Shown: positions 1 through 6,997, numbered from the stretch's first letter. The stretch is 14,307 nucleotides of DNA from Chitinophagaceae bacterium (GCA_019454915.1 JACFNM010000078.1:1-14307), one strand, 5' to 3'. The notes: a model not told the origin generated them from the sequence alone. Numbers and translations: made by a program.

Positions 1-620
1 CAATGATTGGCATGTGTACCCGGATTATACATTGCCAGCATCTCCGCATTTTCTCCATCGCTATGCAGGTGGGTACTTAAGATACCCTGGTTGTCGCGGT
101 CAGCAGGCTGTAATACCACAGCCCCTGCACCATCTCCGAAGATAACAGAGACATTACGCCCGCGGGTGCTCATATCTAACCCGAAAGAATGCTTTTCGCT
201 GCCGATAATCAGGATGTTTTTGTACATACCCGAACGGATAAATTGATCCGCTACACTAAGTGCATAGATAAATCCGCTACACTGATTTCGTACATCCAGA
301 GCGCCAATTTCTTTCATTTTCATCGCCCGCTGAACCAATACACCACATCCAGGGAAGTAGTAATCGGGGCTTAAGGTGGCGAAAATCACGAAATCTATTT
401 CTTCTGCAGTCGTGTGTGCTCTTTCGATAGCTAGCTTAGCCGCCTCCACTCCCATCGTGGTGGTCGTTTCTCCGGTTCGTTCTGCAAATCTTCTCTCCCG
501 GATGCCGGTACGTTCCTGTATCCAGGCATCACTGGTATCCATAAACGTAGTCAAATCATGGTTGGTTACCACCTGTTTCGGAACATACATACCTACTCCG
601 GCAATTTTAGCTCGTATCAT
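1..620 (-). CDS. fabH: beta-ketoacyl-ACP synthase III (KAS III), 3' end missing
   Basis: This thiolase-fold enzyme condenses an acyl-CoA primer with malonyl-ACP to start type II fatty acid synthesis in the cytoplasm. About 206 N-terminal residues are visible, and the gene runs off the left edge. It begins MIRAKIAGVGMYVP, as FabH proteins do, followed by TSDAWIQERTGIRER (about 29-43) and the nucleophile motif NQCSGF with Cys113, which matches Cys112 of E. coli FabH. The segment FGDGAGAVVLQ is also typical. The catalytic His and Asn lie in the unseen C-terminal part. An in-frame ATG two codons upstream (624-626) is a possible alternative start. The gene lies 71 nt downstream of the DUF2911 gene on the same strand and may be cotranscribed with it. 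The family call is firm. Whether this is the housekeeping FabH or a paralogue for a specialised lipid or pigment cannot be decided from half a gene. Confidence 0.93.
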   Translation of the reverse strand, partial: MIRAKIAGVGMYVPKQVVTNHDLTTFMDTSDAWIQERTGIRERRFAERTGETTTTMGVEAAKLAIERAHTTAEEIDFVIFATLSPDYYFPGCGVLVQRAMKMKEIGALDVRNQCSGFIYALSVADQFIRSGMYKNILIIGSEKHSFGLDMSTRGRNVSVIFGDGAGAVVLQPADRDNQGILSTHLHSDGENAEMLAMYNPGTHANH

Positions 621-642
621 AATCATCCATTTTAATCGGAGA

Positions 643-664
643 GGTCAGGGAACCCTCCCTGCCC
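643..664 (-). other. hairpin in the leader of fabH
   Basis: The 6-bp perfect inverted repeat CAGGGA/TCCCTG (646-651 and 656-661) has a 4-nt loop and extends by two more G-C pairs after one mismatch. It sits about 25 nt upstream of the fabH start, between the DUF2911 gene and fabH. No T-run follows it on either strand, so it does not look like an intrinsic terminator. It could be an mRNA leader hairpin or a protein-binding dyad; there is no evidence for either function. Confidence 0.3.
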
Positions 665-691
665 AATCGTAATCATTAAAAAAACAACGGG

Positions 692-1414
692 TTAATCATT
701 TTTATCATCCGTAATCAACCGCACAGGCAACACAACCCGGGTATCATCCCATCCTATCCATAATAAAGCCTTACCGTCATCCTCCTCCGTTTTTATAGTA
801 AAAACCTCCAGGGGTGGCTCTATGGATTGAATGGGCACGGTGAACTTAAAAACATCTTTACCGGCGTCTATCAATAGTCCCCAGCTATATAAGTCCTTGT
901 TAAAGATTAGTGTCCATTCCGTGGGATGCGGAATGCAATATAATACATAACGGCCTTGAGGCACCGTCACTTCTTCAATCTTAACAGGCTCAAAAAATTC
1001 AATTTCAGTAGCCTCATTAGCCCCAAGCCTCCAGGGTTCACCAAACTTCACCACATCTCCAAATATCTTTCTCCCGTTTTTCTGAGGACGGCTGTAAATA
1101 ACTCTGAACACCGGTAAAGAAGCTGCCTTCCCTACCATCTTCAATTTGGGATATTCGGGCGGAAAATAAGCAATATCCATCGGTGATTTATCCAATTGCC
1201 ACAGGATATTTTCTCCCTCAGTCCGGGGAACGGGAAAAATAACGGAATCTGAAAAACGAGGTTTCGGCTGTTCTATACGGTTATGACAGGAGTTTAATAA
1301 GAAACCAACCACAAAAAGGCAGATGCCGGCTGTTTTACAAAAAGGCACCTTTAAACGACAGATCGGTTTTCTGAGTAAAGGTGGAGATAAAAATTCCAAT
1401 TCATTTTTGACCAT
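692..1414 (-). CDS. DUF2911 family lipoprotein
   Basis: This is a hypothetical protein of the DUF2911 family, common in Bacteroidota; its biochemical role is unknown. The family signature is clear: LDKSPMDIAYFPPEYP (about 74-89), YSRPQKNGRKIFG (107-119), FGEPWRLGANEATEIEFF (124-141) and the C-terminal WIGWDDTRVVLPV. Upstream is a hydrophobic stretch (about 28-41) ending in the lipobox LLNSC with Cys43, so a membrane-anchored, periplasm-facing lipoprotein is inferred. The 27-residue segment before the hydrophobic core is unusually long. An in-frame GTG at residue 23 (1346-1348) would give a canonical 20-residue lipoprotein signal, so the true start may be there. The gene lies between an ACP phosphodiesterase-like gene and fabH, with no obvious functional link. 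Confidence 0.88.
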   Translation of the reverse strand: MVKNELEFLSPPLLRKPICRLKVPFCKTAGICLFVVGFLLNSCHNRIEQPKPRFSDSVIFPVPRTEGENILWQLDKSPMDIAYFPPEYPKLKMVGKAASLPVFRVIYSRPQKNGRKIFGDVVKFGEPWRLGANEATEIEFFEPVKIEEVTVPQGRYVLYCIPHPTEWTLIFNKDLYSWGLLIDAGKDVFKFTVPIQSIEPPLEVFTIKTEEDDGKALLWIGWDDTRVVLPVRLITDDKND

Positions 1415-1488
1415 CCGTCGTAGCGTTTTTATTTTTCCTGCTCTGCCGTCCTAACAATACTTTTTCTACCGGTCTGTTTTGACAACGG

Positions 1489-1496
1489 CAAAAGTA
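1489..1496 (-). promoter_or_regulatory. -7 promoter element, Bacteroidetes type, for the DUF2911 gene
   Basis: The minus-strand sequence TACTTTTG matches the TAnnTTTG -7 consensus of Bacteroidetes primary sigma factor promoters in full. It lies in the 118-nt gap between the acpH-like and DUF2911 genes and predicts a leader of about 65-70 nt. A TTG at the ideal 19-nt spacing is absent (the nearest is 24 nt away), so the -33 half is weak. Confidence 0.4.
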
Positions 1497-1532
1497 CATG
1501 TTTGTCTCATTTTGGTGAAGCAAAGCAAGGTA

Positions 1533-2141
1533 CTATTTCATACTATCATTTTGTTTAAGCAAAGCCCGGAAGTTTACCCAGGTGGTCGCCTTAAGTTCCG
1601 GGAAAAATGAATCATAACAGTTCTTCAATTCTTCATAGTGTAGTTCAAATACTTCAAACGCCGGCTCCCACTCGGACAGATACCGGGCGCGCCGTACCAG
1701 CCCCTTAAAACTGTTTTGGATGCCCCACCTAAACTGATAATTTAACAACCAGTTTTGTTGACGCATGTAGGGGAACATGGCCGCAAATGAATCCGGAAAC
1801 CACGACGAATAGTCACTCAGGATAGAATAGGCTTCATCGGCAAAGTGTACCAAACCATCATCGGCAAATTCCCGGGTGTCCTTTGCGAGGAAATGATCAT
1901 ATACGATATCCACAAAAGCACCCGCGTATAGGCGATAATCCGGTCTGAAGAATTCTTTTGCCTTTGCAGTAGCCTCATGCCGGTCGGTAAATGAATCAAT
2001 CATTCGGTGGAGCATTATTCCCCGTCGAATGAGCGGTGAATAGTTATCTTTCTTCCTTCCCTTTACAAAATCGCTAATCATATTCCCGAAAAGGATTTCA
2101 GGCTGATGAAAGGATAACCATGCATGAGCGAGATAGTTCAT
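1533..2141 (-). CDS. acpH: ACP phosphodiesterase family protein (DUF479)
   Basis: Proteins of this family remove the 4'-phosphopantetheine arm from holo-acyl carrier protein. The 202-residue product is close to the roughly 190 residues of E. coli AcpH. It starts MNYLAHAWLS and carries the expected acidic and histidine motifs: GNMISDFVKG (19-28, Asp24), LHRMIDSFTDRHE (44-56, with His45, Asp49, Asp53, His55) and DIVYDHFLA (78-86, with Asp78, Asp82, His83). These resemble the metal-binding residues of HD-type hydrolases. The start is well placed because the N-terminus is the conserved family start. The gene is upstream of the DUF2911 gene, but a separate -7 element between them suggests they are not strictly one transcript. 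The substrate is inferred from the family; many Bacteroidota members are only annotated as DUF479. Confidence 0.85.
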   Translation of the reverse strand: MNYLAHAWLSFHQPEILFGNMISDFVKGRKKDNYSPLIRRGIMLHRMIDSFTDRHEATAKAKEFFRPDYRLYAGAFVDIVYDHFLAKDTREFADDGLVHFADEAYSILSDYSSWFPDSFAAMFPYMRQQNWLLNYQFRWGIQNSFKGLVRRARYLSEWEPAFEVFELHYEELKNCYDSFFPELKATTWVNFRALLKQNDSMK

Positions 2142-2243
2142 AATGATGCTGAAAGATAATACTTCAATCCATTTGCTGCATCACAAAAAACAGGCTTTGC
2201 CGCTCAACGGCTTAGTCTAACCACAAAATCTCATGCTTTTCTA

Positions 2244-2274
2244 TTTGAAATATTAGTACATTCTCCTATTTTTG
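2244..2274 (+). promoter_or_regulatory. full-consensus Bacteroidetes promoter
   Basis: TTG at 2245-2247 (TTTG from 2244), a spacer of exactly 19 nt (2248-2266) and TATTTTTG at 2267-2274 reproduce TTG-N19-TAnnTTTG without a mismatch. The predicted start is near 2279. No protein gene starts within 600 nt downstream on this strand, which points to a non-coding transcript. This is the best promoter seen in the window. Confidence 0.65.
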
Positions 2275-2278
2275 CCTA

Positions 2279-2545
2279 AGAAGTTGTACATAAACAACTT
2301 TTCAGGTATATCCAATCTTCCTCGCTTTTCAATCCAGTTTCCGTTTTTAAACATTGTGAGACTTTATCCTGCAGATTTACCTAAACCTATTAAGCAGCGT
2401 TGTTTCTACAGGAACAACATATTATCAGAGAAAGATTATTTCACTAATTGATTTTTTGCCCTATAAAACTATAGTTTATCAAATGTTTCTTTTTGTGGTT
2501 TCAGAGGTAAGCATGAGCCGGTGATTTCTATCGCCGGCATTTTTA
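2279..2545 (+). ncRNA. candidate small RNA of unknown class, about 265 nt
   Basis: The unit is defined by a consensus promoter (2244-2274) and a strong intrinsic terminator (2517-2545). The predicted 5' end is a perfect 7-bp hairpin, AAGTTGT/ACAACTT (2281-2287 and 2294-2300, 6-nt loop). A second hairpin of 8 pairs, including one G-T, lies at 2399-2406 and 2411-2418 with a TACA loop. A smaller CTATA/TATAG hairpin lies near 2461-2474. The two ends do not pair with each other, which argues against 6S RNA. I see no tmRNA, RNase P or SRP signature. The only ORF of note is 13 codons (2483-2524), with its stop inside the terminator stem. An alternative is a terminated leader of ricT, but the terminator is 370 nt before that gene. 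Transcription is inferred, not shown. Confidence 0.5.
2517..2545 (+). terminator. rho-independent terminator
   Basis: The 9-pair stem 2517-2525/2530-2538 has sequences GCCGGTGAT and ATCGCCGGC, including one G-T pair, and a TTCT loop. It is followed by ATTTTTA. It is G+C-rich in an A+T-rich region and correctly oriented for the plus strand. There is no plus-strand gene upstream in the window except the candidate small RNA. Confidence 0.7.
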
Positions 2546-2915
2546 TGACTAAGAAACTCAAATTCCCTGTTTGTTTGTCCCGTAATGCTGCCCATAAATC
2601 CCTCTTTATTGCCAATAACGCTATTTTTGGCAACATTTTATTATTTTTGAAACGAAAATAGCCCTCTATAAGGGATCATGCGGATACGGTTATTGGGTTA
2701 ATGTGAGAAAGAAAGAGAATTGAAAACGCTTATTTTATTTTTATATAATTATTCTGAGCCTTGGGTTAATGCCTCTTTAATGAAAGGAATTCCTGTGAAG
2801 CAGCTTAAAAATCCGGCTTTGTTATTACAGGATAATTCTAGGTGTTCGTTTTCTCATACCCCAAAATCCCATATCTGCAGGGCTGATTAATTAACGTTTT
2901 AATGTTTGTAGAAAT
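2546..2915. other. non-coding stretch upstream of ricT
   Basis: No convincing gene is present in these 370 nt. The visible structure is a 7-bp inverted repeat TTGCCAA/TTGGCAA (2609-2615 and 2627-2633, 11-nt loop) and an 11-bp direct repeat described separately. A TATTTTTG at 2642-2649 looks like a -7 element but has no TTG partner at a usable distance. The promoter of ricT must lie here or farther upstream, but I could not place it. Confidence 0.5.
2693..2771 (+). repeat. 11-bp direct repeat pair upstream of ricT
   Basis: TTGGGTTAATG occurs at 2693-2703 and again, identically, at 2761-2771, 68 nt apart. The pair lies in the non-coding region before ricT. It could be a repeated regulator site; chance is not excluded in sequence this A+T-rich. 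Confidence 0.4.
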
Positions 2916-4136
2916 ATGGGTTGTAGTGGTGGTTGTAATTCTAAAACGGGCGGTTGCAGATCGGGCGGGTGTAACCGCATGGACGTATATGACTGGTTGG
3001 CAGATGTTCCCCAATCCTACAATGGCGATGAATGCAAAATTGTAGAAGTATCATTTAATCATGGCAGTCGAAAAGACTTCTTTCGTAATTCCACTTCACA
3101 CTATTTTACTAAAGGCGACCTGGTAACCGTTGAAGGAGTTAGCGGTTTTGATATGGGTGAAGTCAGCTTATCCGGCGAACTGGTGCGCCTGCAGCTAAAG
3201 AAGAAAAGGGTGGAGGAGCACGATCCCGGAATAAAGCAGATTCTACGCAAATCGAGTGATCGGGATTTGGAGCTAATGAAGCAAAATAAGGCACGGGAAC
3301 ACGACGTTTTGGTGCGGGCGCGGGCAATAGCCAGACAAATGAAATTAGAAATGAAACTGTCGATTGTAGAGATACAGGCAGATGGAAGAAAGGCGACGTT
3401 TTTTTATACGGCTGATGGAAGAGTTGATTTTCGGGAGTTGATCAAAGTATTTGCTTCGGAGTTTAAGGTAAAGGTGGAAATGAGGCAAATTGGTGCACGC
3501 CAGGAAGCTGCCAAATTAGGAGGCATCGGAAGCTCGGGCAGGGAATTATGCTGCAGCACCTGGATCAATAACTTCAAGAGCGTGACCACCGTAGCGGCCC
3601 GTTATCAGAATCTAAGCATCAACCAGGCCAAGCTAAGCGGGCAGTGCGGCCGGTTGAAGTGCTGCCTAAACTATGAGTTAGACACCTATTTAGACGCCCT
3701 GCAGGATTTCCCCAACAATGCGGATATCCTCGAAACGACAAAAGGGAACGCTACGCTGATCAAAAAAGATATTTTCCGTAATTTGATGTGGTATATGCTA
3801 CCCGACAGCAGCAAGCATTATCCGCTTTCCATTGCTACCGTGCGAAAGATAAAGGATATGAACAACAAGGGTGTAAGACCCGATGTACTGGAAGAAGAAG
3901 AGCTCGTGAGCCGAAAGACAAAGGAAGTGGAGCCGGAATTTGTGGATGTAGTGGGTCAGATTAGTCTGAAAAGCTTTGACAAAGCAAACAAACGCCGGAA
4001 ATTTAAACAGAAGGATCAGTCGGAAAGAAGCCGAAGTCATCCGGGAAATACAAAGCAAAGCCACCGTCCTTCTCAACAAAACCATCCTAAATCGTCTTTC
4101 AGAAAGGGCAGAGAAAATCCCAATCAGAAAAATTAA
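2916..4136 (+). CDS. ricT: PSP1/RicT-family protein (YaaT homologue) with Cys-rich N-terminus
   Basis: In Bacillus subtilis, RicT (YaaT) is part of the iron-sulfur-containing Y-complex, with RicA and RicF, that assists RNase Y-dependent mRNA maturation; the role in Bacteroidota is not settled. The 406-residue product has the PSP1 C-terminal core at about 100-260, with the characteristic LCCSTWINNF (Cys212, Cys213) and SGQCGRLKCCLNYE (Cys244, Cys249, Cys250). Its N-terminus is glycine- and cysteine-rich, with Cys3, Cys7, Cys14 and Cys19, and could bind metal or a cluster; as I recall, this is a feature of Bacteroidota members. Residues from about 345 to the end are basic, polar and low in complexity, as in disordered RNA-binding tails. 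The ATG fits the family N-terminus. The next gene is convergent, so the gliding-lipoprotein gene gldH, which I recall beside ricT in other Bacteroidota, is not adjacent here. Confidence 0.9.
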   Translation: MGCSGGCNSKTGGCRSGGCNRMDVYDWLADVPQSYNGDECKIVEVSFNHGSRKDFFRNSTSHYFTKGDLVTVEGVSGFDMGEVSLSGELVRLQLKKKRVEEHDPGIKQILRKSSDRDLELMKQNKAREHDVLVRARAIARQMKLEMKLSIVEIQADGRKATFFYTADGRVDFRELIKVFASEFKVKVEMRQIGARQEAAKLGGIGSSGRELCCSTWINNFKSVTTVAARYQNLSINQAKLSGQCGRLKCCLNYELDTYLDALQDFPNNADILETTKGNATLIKKDIFRNLMWYMLPDSSKHYPLSIATVRKIKDMNNKGVRPDVLEEEELVSRKTKEVEPEFVDVVGQISLKSFDKANKRRKFKQKDQSERSRSHPGNTKQSHRPSQQNHPKSSFRKGRENPNQKN

Positions 4137-4193
4137 TTGATCAGGAGCAGGTTTTACCGGATATTTATGCAAAACCTAACCCCCGACGGTATG

Positions 4194-4973
4194 TTACAGC
4201 GACCTGTCGAGGTGAGAATAGCCGCCATCTACAAAGATGATCTGTCCTGTGGTATGGCTGGACCGGCTGCTGAGCAGGAATACCGTCATGTCGGCGATTT
4301 CCTCTGCCGTTGTCATTCTTTTTCCTAATGGTATTTTGGCTACGATTTGCGCTAATTTTTCTTCCGGGTTTGGTAAACTATTTATCCAGTTTTCATATAA
4401 CGGCGTCCATACTTCAGCAGGCAACACTGTATTTACACGAATATTGTACGGCAGCAATTCGACCGCCCATTCCCGCGTAAGCGCGTTGACAGCTCCTTTT
4501 GAAGCTGCATAACCGGAAGTATTCCCCTGCCCGGTTACGGCCACTTTGGAGCCAATATTCACGATATTTCCCTGTGATTTTTTGAGATGAGGCAGGGCAA
4601 AATGAGCCAGATTATAATAGTGCCCCAGGTTCTCATGAAGCGACTGAAAGAATTTCTCCGGCGTACCGCTCTCTAATCCCACCCCATCATTCTTCCCGGC
4701 ATTATTGACCAGCCCGTCTATCTGTCCATATTTTTCTATGGTAAAGTCAATCACCTCTTCACAGGCTTCCACTTTGCTCAGTTCAGCAGTTACATAACTG
4801 GCTCTGGCGCCTGATTTAACGATTTCATCAACCATTGCCTGGTTATCCTTTTTATTTCTTCCGGCAATCACTACGATACCCTGCTCTGCAACAATGGTTT
4901 TACTGATAGCCGCTCCTATGCCTTTTGCACCTCCGGTAACGATATAAACCTTATTCGCAAGATTCAAATCCAT
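4194..4973 (-). CDS. short-chain dehydrogenase, L-fucose-type sugar (or sugar acid) dehydrogenase
   Basis: This is a classical 259-residue SDR oxidoreductase. It has the NAD(P)-binding TGGAKGIG (13-20), NNAG (90-93), Asn115, and the catalytic Ser142, Tyr155 and Lys159 in GYAASKG. The C-terminal TTGQIIFVDGGYSHLDRSL also fits. It is the last gene of a five-gene operon with a mutarotase, lactonase and FAH-family hydrolase. Two pathway steps use SDRs: oxidation of L-fucose to its lactone, and oxidation of 2-keto-3-deoxy-L-fuconate to the 2,4-diketo acid. I recall similar Bacteroidota proteins being called L-fucose dehydrogenase and lean that way, but sequence alone does not decide. L-rhamnose or another 6-deoxy sugar is also possible. 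A 70-nt gap separates it from the lactonase gene. Family confidence is very high; substrate is inferred. Confidence 0.88.
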   Translation of the reverse strand: MDLNLANKVYIVTGGAKGIGAAISKTIVAEQGIVVIAGRNKKDNQAMVDEIVKSGARASYVTAELSKVEACEEVIDFTIEKYGQIDGLVNNAGKNDGVGLESGTPEKFFQSLHENLGHYYNLAHFALPHLKKSQGNIVNIGSKVAVTGQGNTSGYAASKGAVNALTREWAVELLPYNIRVNTVLPAEVWTPLYENWINSLPNPEEKLAQIVAKIPLGKRMTTAEEIADMTVFLLSSRSSHTTGQIIFVDGGYSHLDRSL

Positions 4974-5043
4974 CTTTGAAATTTTAAATTAAAATATTTT
5001 ATGTACGGCTTATAAAATAAACTTTTCTATAGCTGTTCAGCGA

Positions 5044-5868
5044 TTATAACTGATAAAATGAAACGGCGTTAAGCCCAAGCACTTTTTCTTTCTCTTCTTC
5101 GTCATAGTTCTCCATATACTTTTCCAGCAAACTTTTCCATTGAACATACATGCCCGATACCAATATTACCGGCCAATCACTGCCATACATTAATCTATCG
5201 GTTCCGAAAGCTTCAAACACCACGTCTAAATACGGGTAAAAATCTCCCGCACCCCAGGCTTTCCACCTGGCTTCGGTAAACAGCCCCGACAGCTTACAAT
5301 ACACATTGGGATTCTGCGCTATCTCCTTCATCAACCTTGCCCATTCTTTAATTTCCTTATTTCTGATGTCGGGTTTAGCACAATGATCAATCACCATTTT
5401 CTGGTCGGGAAGGGCGGAAATAAAAGACAGTGTGGGCTTCAACTGATAATGGTAAATCAATACATCATAGGTATAGTTAAATGATTTCAACAATTTCACT
5501 CCGTGCTGAAAATCTTTTCGCAACAAAAAATCATTCGGCTCTCCCTGCACAATATGCCTGTATCCCCTGATTTCCTTATACGAGGTAAAATGTTGTAACC
5601 GTTCTTCCGCATTGTCTGCACAAAGATCCACCCAGCCAACGACGCCTTTGATAAAAGCATGTGTTTTTGCCAGTTCGCATAAAAAACGGGTTTCCAGTTC
5701 CGACTGGTCTGCCTGTACGGCAACGCAGCCATCCACATCGTTTCTTTTTAAAACAGGCTCTACCATTTCCGGTATATAATCTTGCTGCAGCACTTTCATA
5801 TCATCCATCCAGGCATCCCTTTCTTTATTATACTGCCAGAAATGTACATGTGTGTCAATACAGGTCAT
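5044..5868 (-). CDS. sugar lactonase of the amidohydrolase superfamily (L-fuconolactonase-like)
   Basis: This TIM-barrel hydrolase of the COG3618 group very likely opens L-fucono-1,5-lactone (or the rhamnono equivalent) to the free acid. The start is taken at the ATG giving MTCIDTHVHFW (274 residues), because family members begin just before the HxH metal motif. A longer reading from 5916 adds 16 residues with no family resemblance. Visible motifs are DTHVHFW (5-11, His7 and His9), RGYRH (101-105), DHCAKPD (161-167, His162), CKLSG (191-195) and the C-terminal metal-ligand motif YGSDWP (228-233, Asp231). It is 75 nt downstream of the SGNH hydrolase gene and precedes the SDR gene in the operon. 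Relatives in the family include 4-sulfomuconolactone hydrolase and LigI, so the substrate rests on the operon context. Confidence 0.87.
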   Translation of the reverse strand: MTCIDTHVHFWQYNKERDAWMDDMKVLQQDYIPEMVEPVLKRNDVDGCVAVQADQSELETRFLCELAKTHAFIKGVVGWVDLCADNAEERLQHFTSYKEIRGYRHIVQGEPNDFLLRKDFQHGVKLLKSFNYTYDVLIYHYQLKPTLSFISALPDQKMVIDHCAKPDIRNKEIKEWARLMKEIAQNPNVYCKLSGLFTEARWKAWGAGDFYPYLDVVFEAFGTDRLMYGSDWPVILVSGMYVQWKSLLEKYMENYDEEEKEKVLGLNAVSFYQL

Positions 5869-5943
5869 CGTTAACTTTTTTGTATTACTGTTATAAATTA
5901 ATCTAACATTTTGCAAGCAGATTAATCGGTCTTCACCGGCTAA

Positions 5944-6615
5944 TTATCGAATATAACTATAAAATTGGTCTGCCAGAAAGCGATTCCCTTCATCATTCAT
6001 GTGTACGCCGTCCGTGGTGAGTATCCCTTTACTTTCATCCTTCGGGTTATGCTGTTGAAGATAGTCTACCATGTTTTTACGCAGATCAATCAATTCAACA
6101 CTTTTATTTTTCGCTATCTGCCTGATTATATCAGCATATTTGTTCAGGTCGCCATCCAGCTCATTTACATAGTTCTTTTTCTCACCTATTACAGTAGGCG
6201 TACAGATAACCACCCGGGCGCCGGCAGCCTGAATTTTATCTATCAGTTTATTATAAAAGCGTTCAAATTTATCGGCATCAGTGCCGGTACCGCCACTCCT
6301 CTTGTGCCAAACGTCATTAATACCAATATAAATGAATACCAAATCGGGTTTTTTGGATAATACATCATCCTCCAGCCTCAGATAGAGATCGTACACCTTA
6401 TTACCGCCGATACCCGCTCCAATGACATCAAAAGCCTGCGCTCTTCCTTCCTTGACCAGCCTGTTTCCTATCTGCGTTATATATCCGTTGGGCGCTACGC
6501 CGGCCGAAGTGATGGAATCTCCGAAAAAGATCACCTTTTTCTTCTGAATAAAAGAGAACCCAAACAAAAAAGTACTTATAACAATAGCTAAAGAATAGAT
6601 AAACGTGCGTTTCAT
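5944..6615 (-). CDS. exported SGNH/GDSL hydrolase (probable carbohydrate esterase)
   Basis: This 223-residue SGNH-fold hydrolase has an N-terminal signal sequence: MKR, then a hydrophobic run to about residue 23. All four blocks are visible: FGDSIT with the nucleophile Ser34, GAGIGG with Gly70, IGIND with Asn100, and DGVHMN with Asp202 and His205. A periplasmic or secreted location is inferred; there is no lipobox Cys. It lies inside the 6-deoxyhexose operon, 10 nt after the mutarotase gene. A plausible role is removing acetyl or other acyl groups from fucose- or rhamnose-containing glycans so that the sugar can be released and used. Lipase or thioesterase activity is possible for this fold, and no substrate-specific signature was recognised. 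Confidence 0.88.
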   Translation of the reverse strand: MKRTFIYSLAIVISTFLFGFSFIQKKKVIFFGDSITSAGVAPNGYITQIGNRLVKEGRAQAFDVIGAGIGGNKVYDLYLRLEDDVLSKKPDLVFIYIGINDVWHKRSGGTGTDADKFERFYNKLIDKIQAAGARVVICTPTVIGEKKNYVNELDGDLNKYADIIRQIAKNKSVELIDLRKNMVDYLQQHNPKDESKGILTTDGVHMNDEGNRFLADQFYSYIR

Positions 6616-6625
6616 CCGTTAAACA

Positions 6626-6964
6626 TTAAATCTTTTCCAGTTCAAAAATTTTTTCCATTAACACCCACTTTTCTCCCGGCTTCGCCCAGGGCAACGCCTG
6701 CTGAAAAGTCCACATATAGTTTTCCCATTCCTGCACCCTGGGATCATTGTCATCAGCTATTTTCTTCTTTTCAAAAGAAAAATCGTCATTCACCTCCATA
6801 ATCATAAACATCCTGTTGCCGGTAAGATAAATATCCATCCCCGTAATTCCATCTGCTATAATCCGCTCCCTGATTTCGGGCCAAATCTGCTCATGAATTT
6901 TTTTATACTCCTCTATAAGAGATGGGTCATCTTTTAAATCCAGGGCAAGACAATAACGCCGCAT
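6626..6964 (-). CDS. L-rhamnose/L-fucose mutarotase family protein
   Basis: This 112-residue protein of the RhaM (DUF718) family interconverts the alpha and beta anomers of a 6-deoxy sugar, feeding the correct anomer to the dehydrogenase. The catalytic pair known from E. coli RhaM (Tyr18, His22) aligns with Tyr20 and His24 in EEYKKIHEQIWPE. Conserved Trp85 and Trp100 are present, as are GMDIYLTGNRMFMIMEV and the C-terminal EKIFEL. The start is well supported by a GGAG site (6972-6975), 7 nt before the ATG, which is a stronger Shine-Dalgarno than elsewhere in the window. It overlaps no gene: 33 nt after the FAH-family gene and 10 nt before the SGNH gene. Whether fucose or rhamnose is the substrate is inferred from the neighbours. 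Confidence 0.9.
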   Translation of the reverse strand: MRRYCLALDLKDDPSLIEEYKKIHEQIWPEIRERIIADGITGMDIYLTGNRMFMIMEVNDDFSFEKKKIADDNDPRVQEWENYMWTFQQALPWAKPGEKWVLMEKIFELEKI

Positions 6965-6997
6965 ATTTGTACTCCATGTTAATAGTGAATGTATTCC

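Noticed and set aside
2642..2649. TATTTTTG resembling a -7 promoter element
   Set aside because: No TTG at 18-21 nt upstream (the nearest leaves a 12-nt spacer) and no gene or structure starting just after it.
2780..2890. 36-codon plus-strand ORF just upstream of ricT (begins MKGIPVKQLKNP)
   Set aside because: No ribosome site, no recognisable similarity, and length within chance expectation; kept out of the gene list.
4149..4177. 7-bp inverted repeat AGGTTTT/AAAACCT between the convergent ricT and SDR genes
   Set aside because: A 15-nt loop, an A/T-rich stem and no T-run on either strand; too weak for a terminator call.
4137..4328. 63-codon plus-strand ORF after ricT
   Set aside because: Overlaps the C-terminal part of the well-supported SDR gene on the other strand; a shadow frame.
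5965..6360. 131-codon plus-strand ORF
   Set aside because: Antisense to the SGNH hydrolase catalytic blocks; no recognisable motifs.
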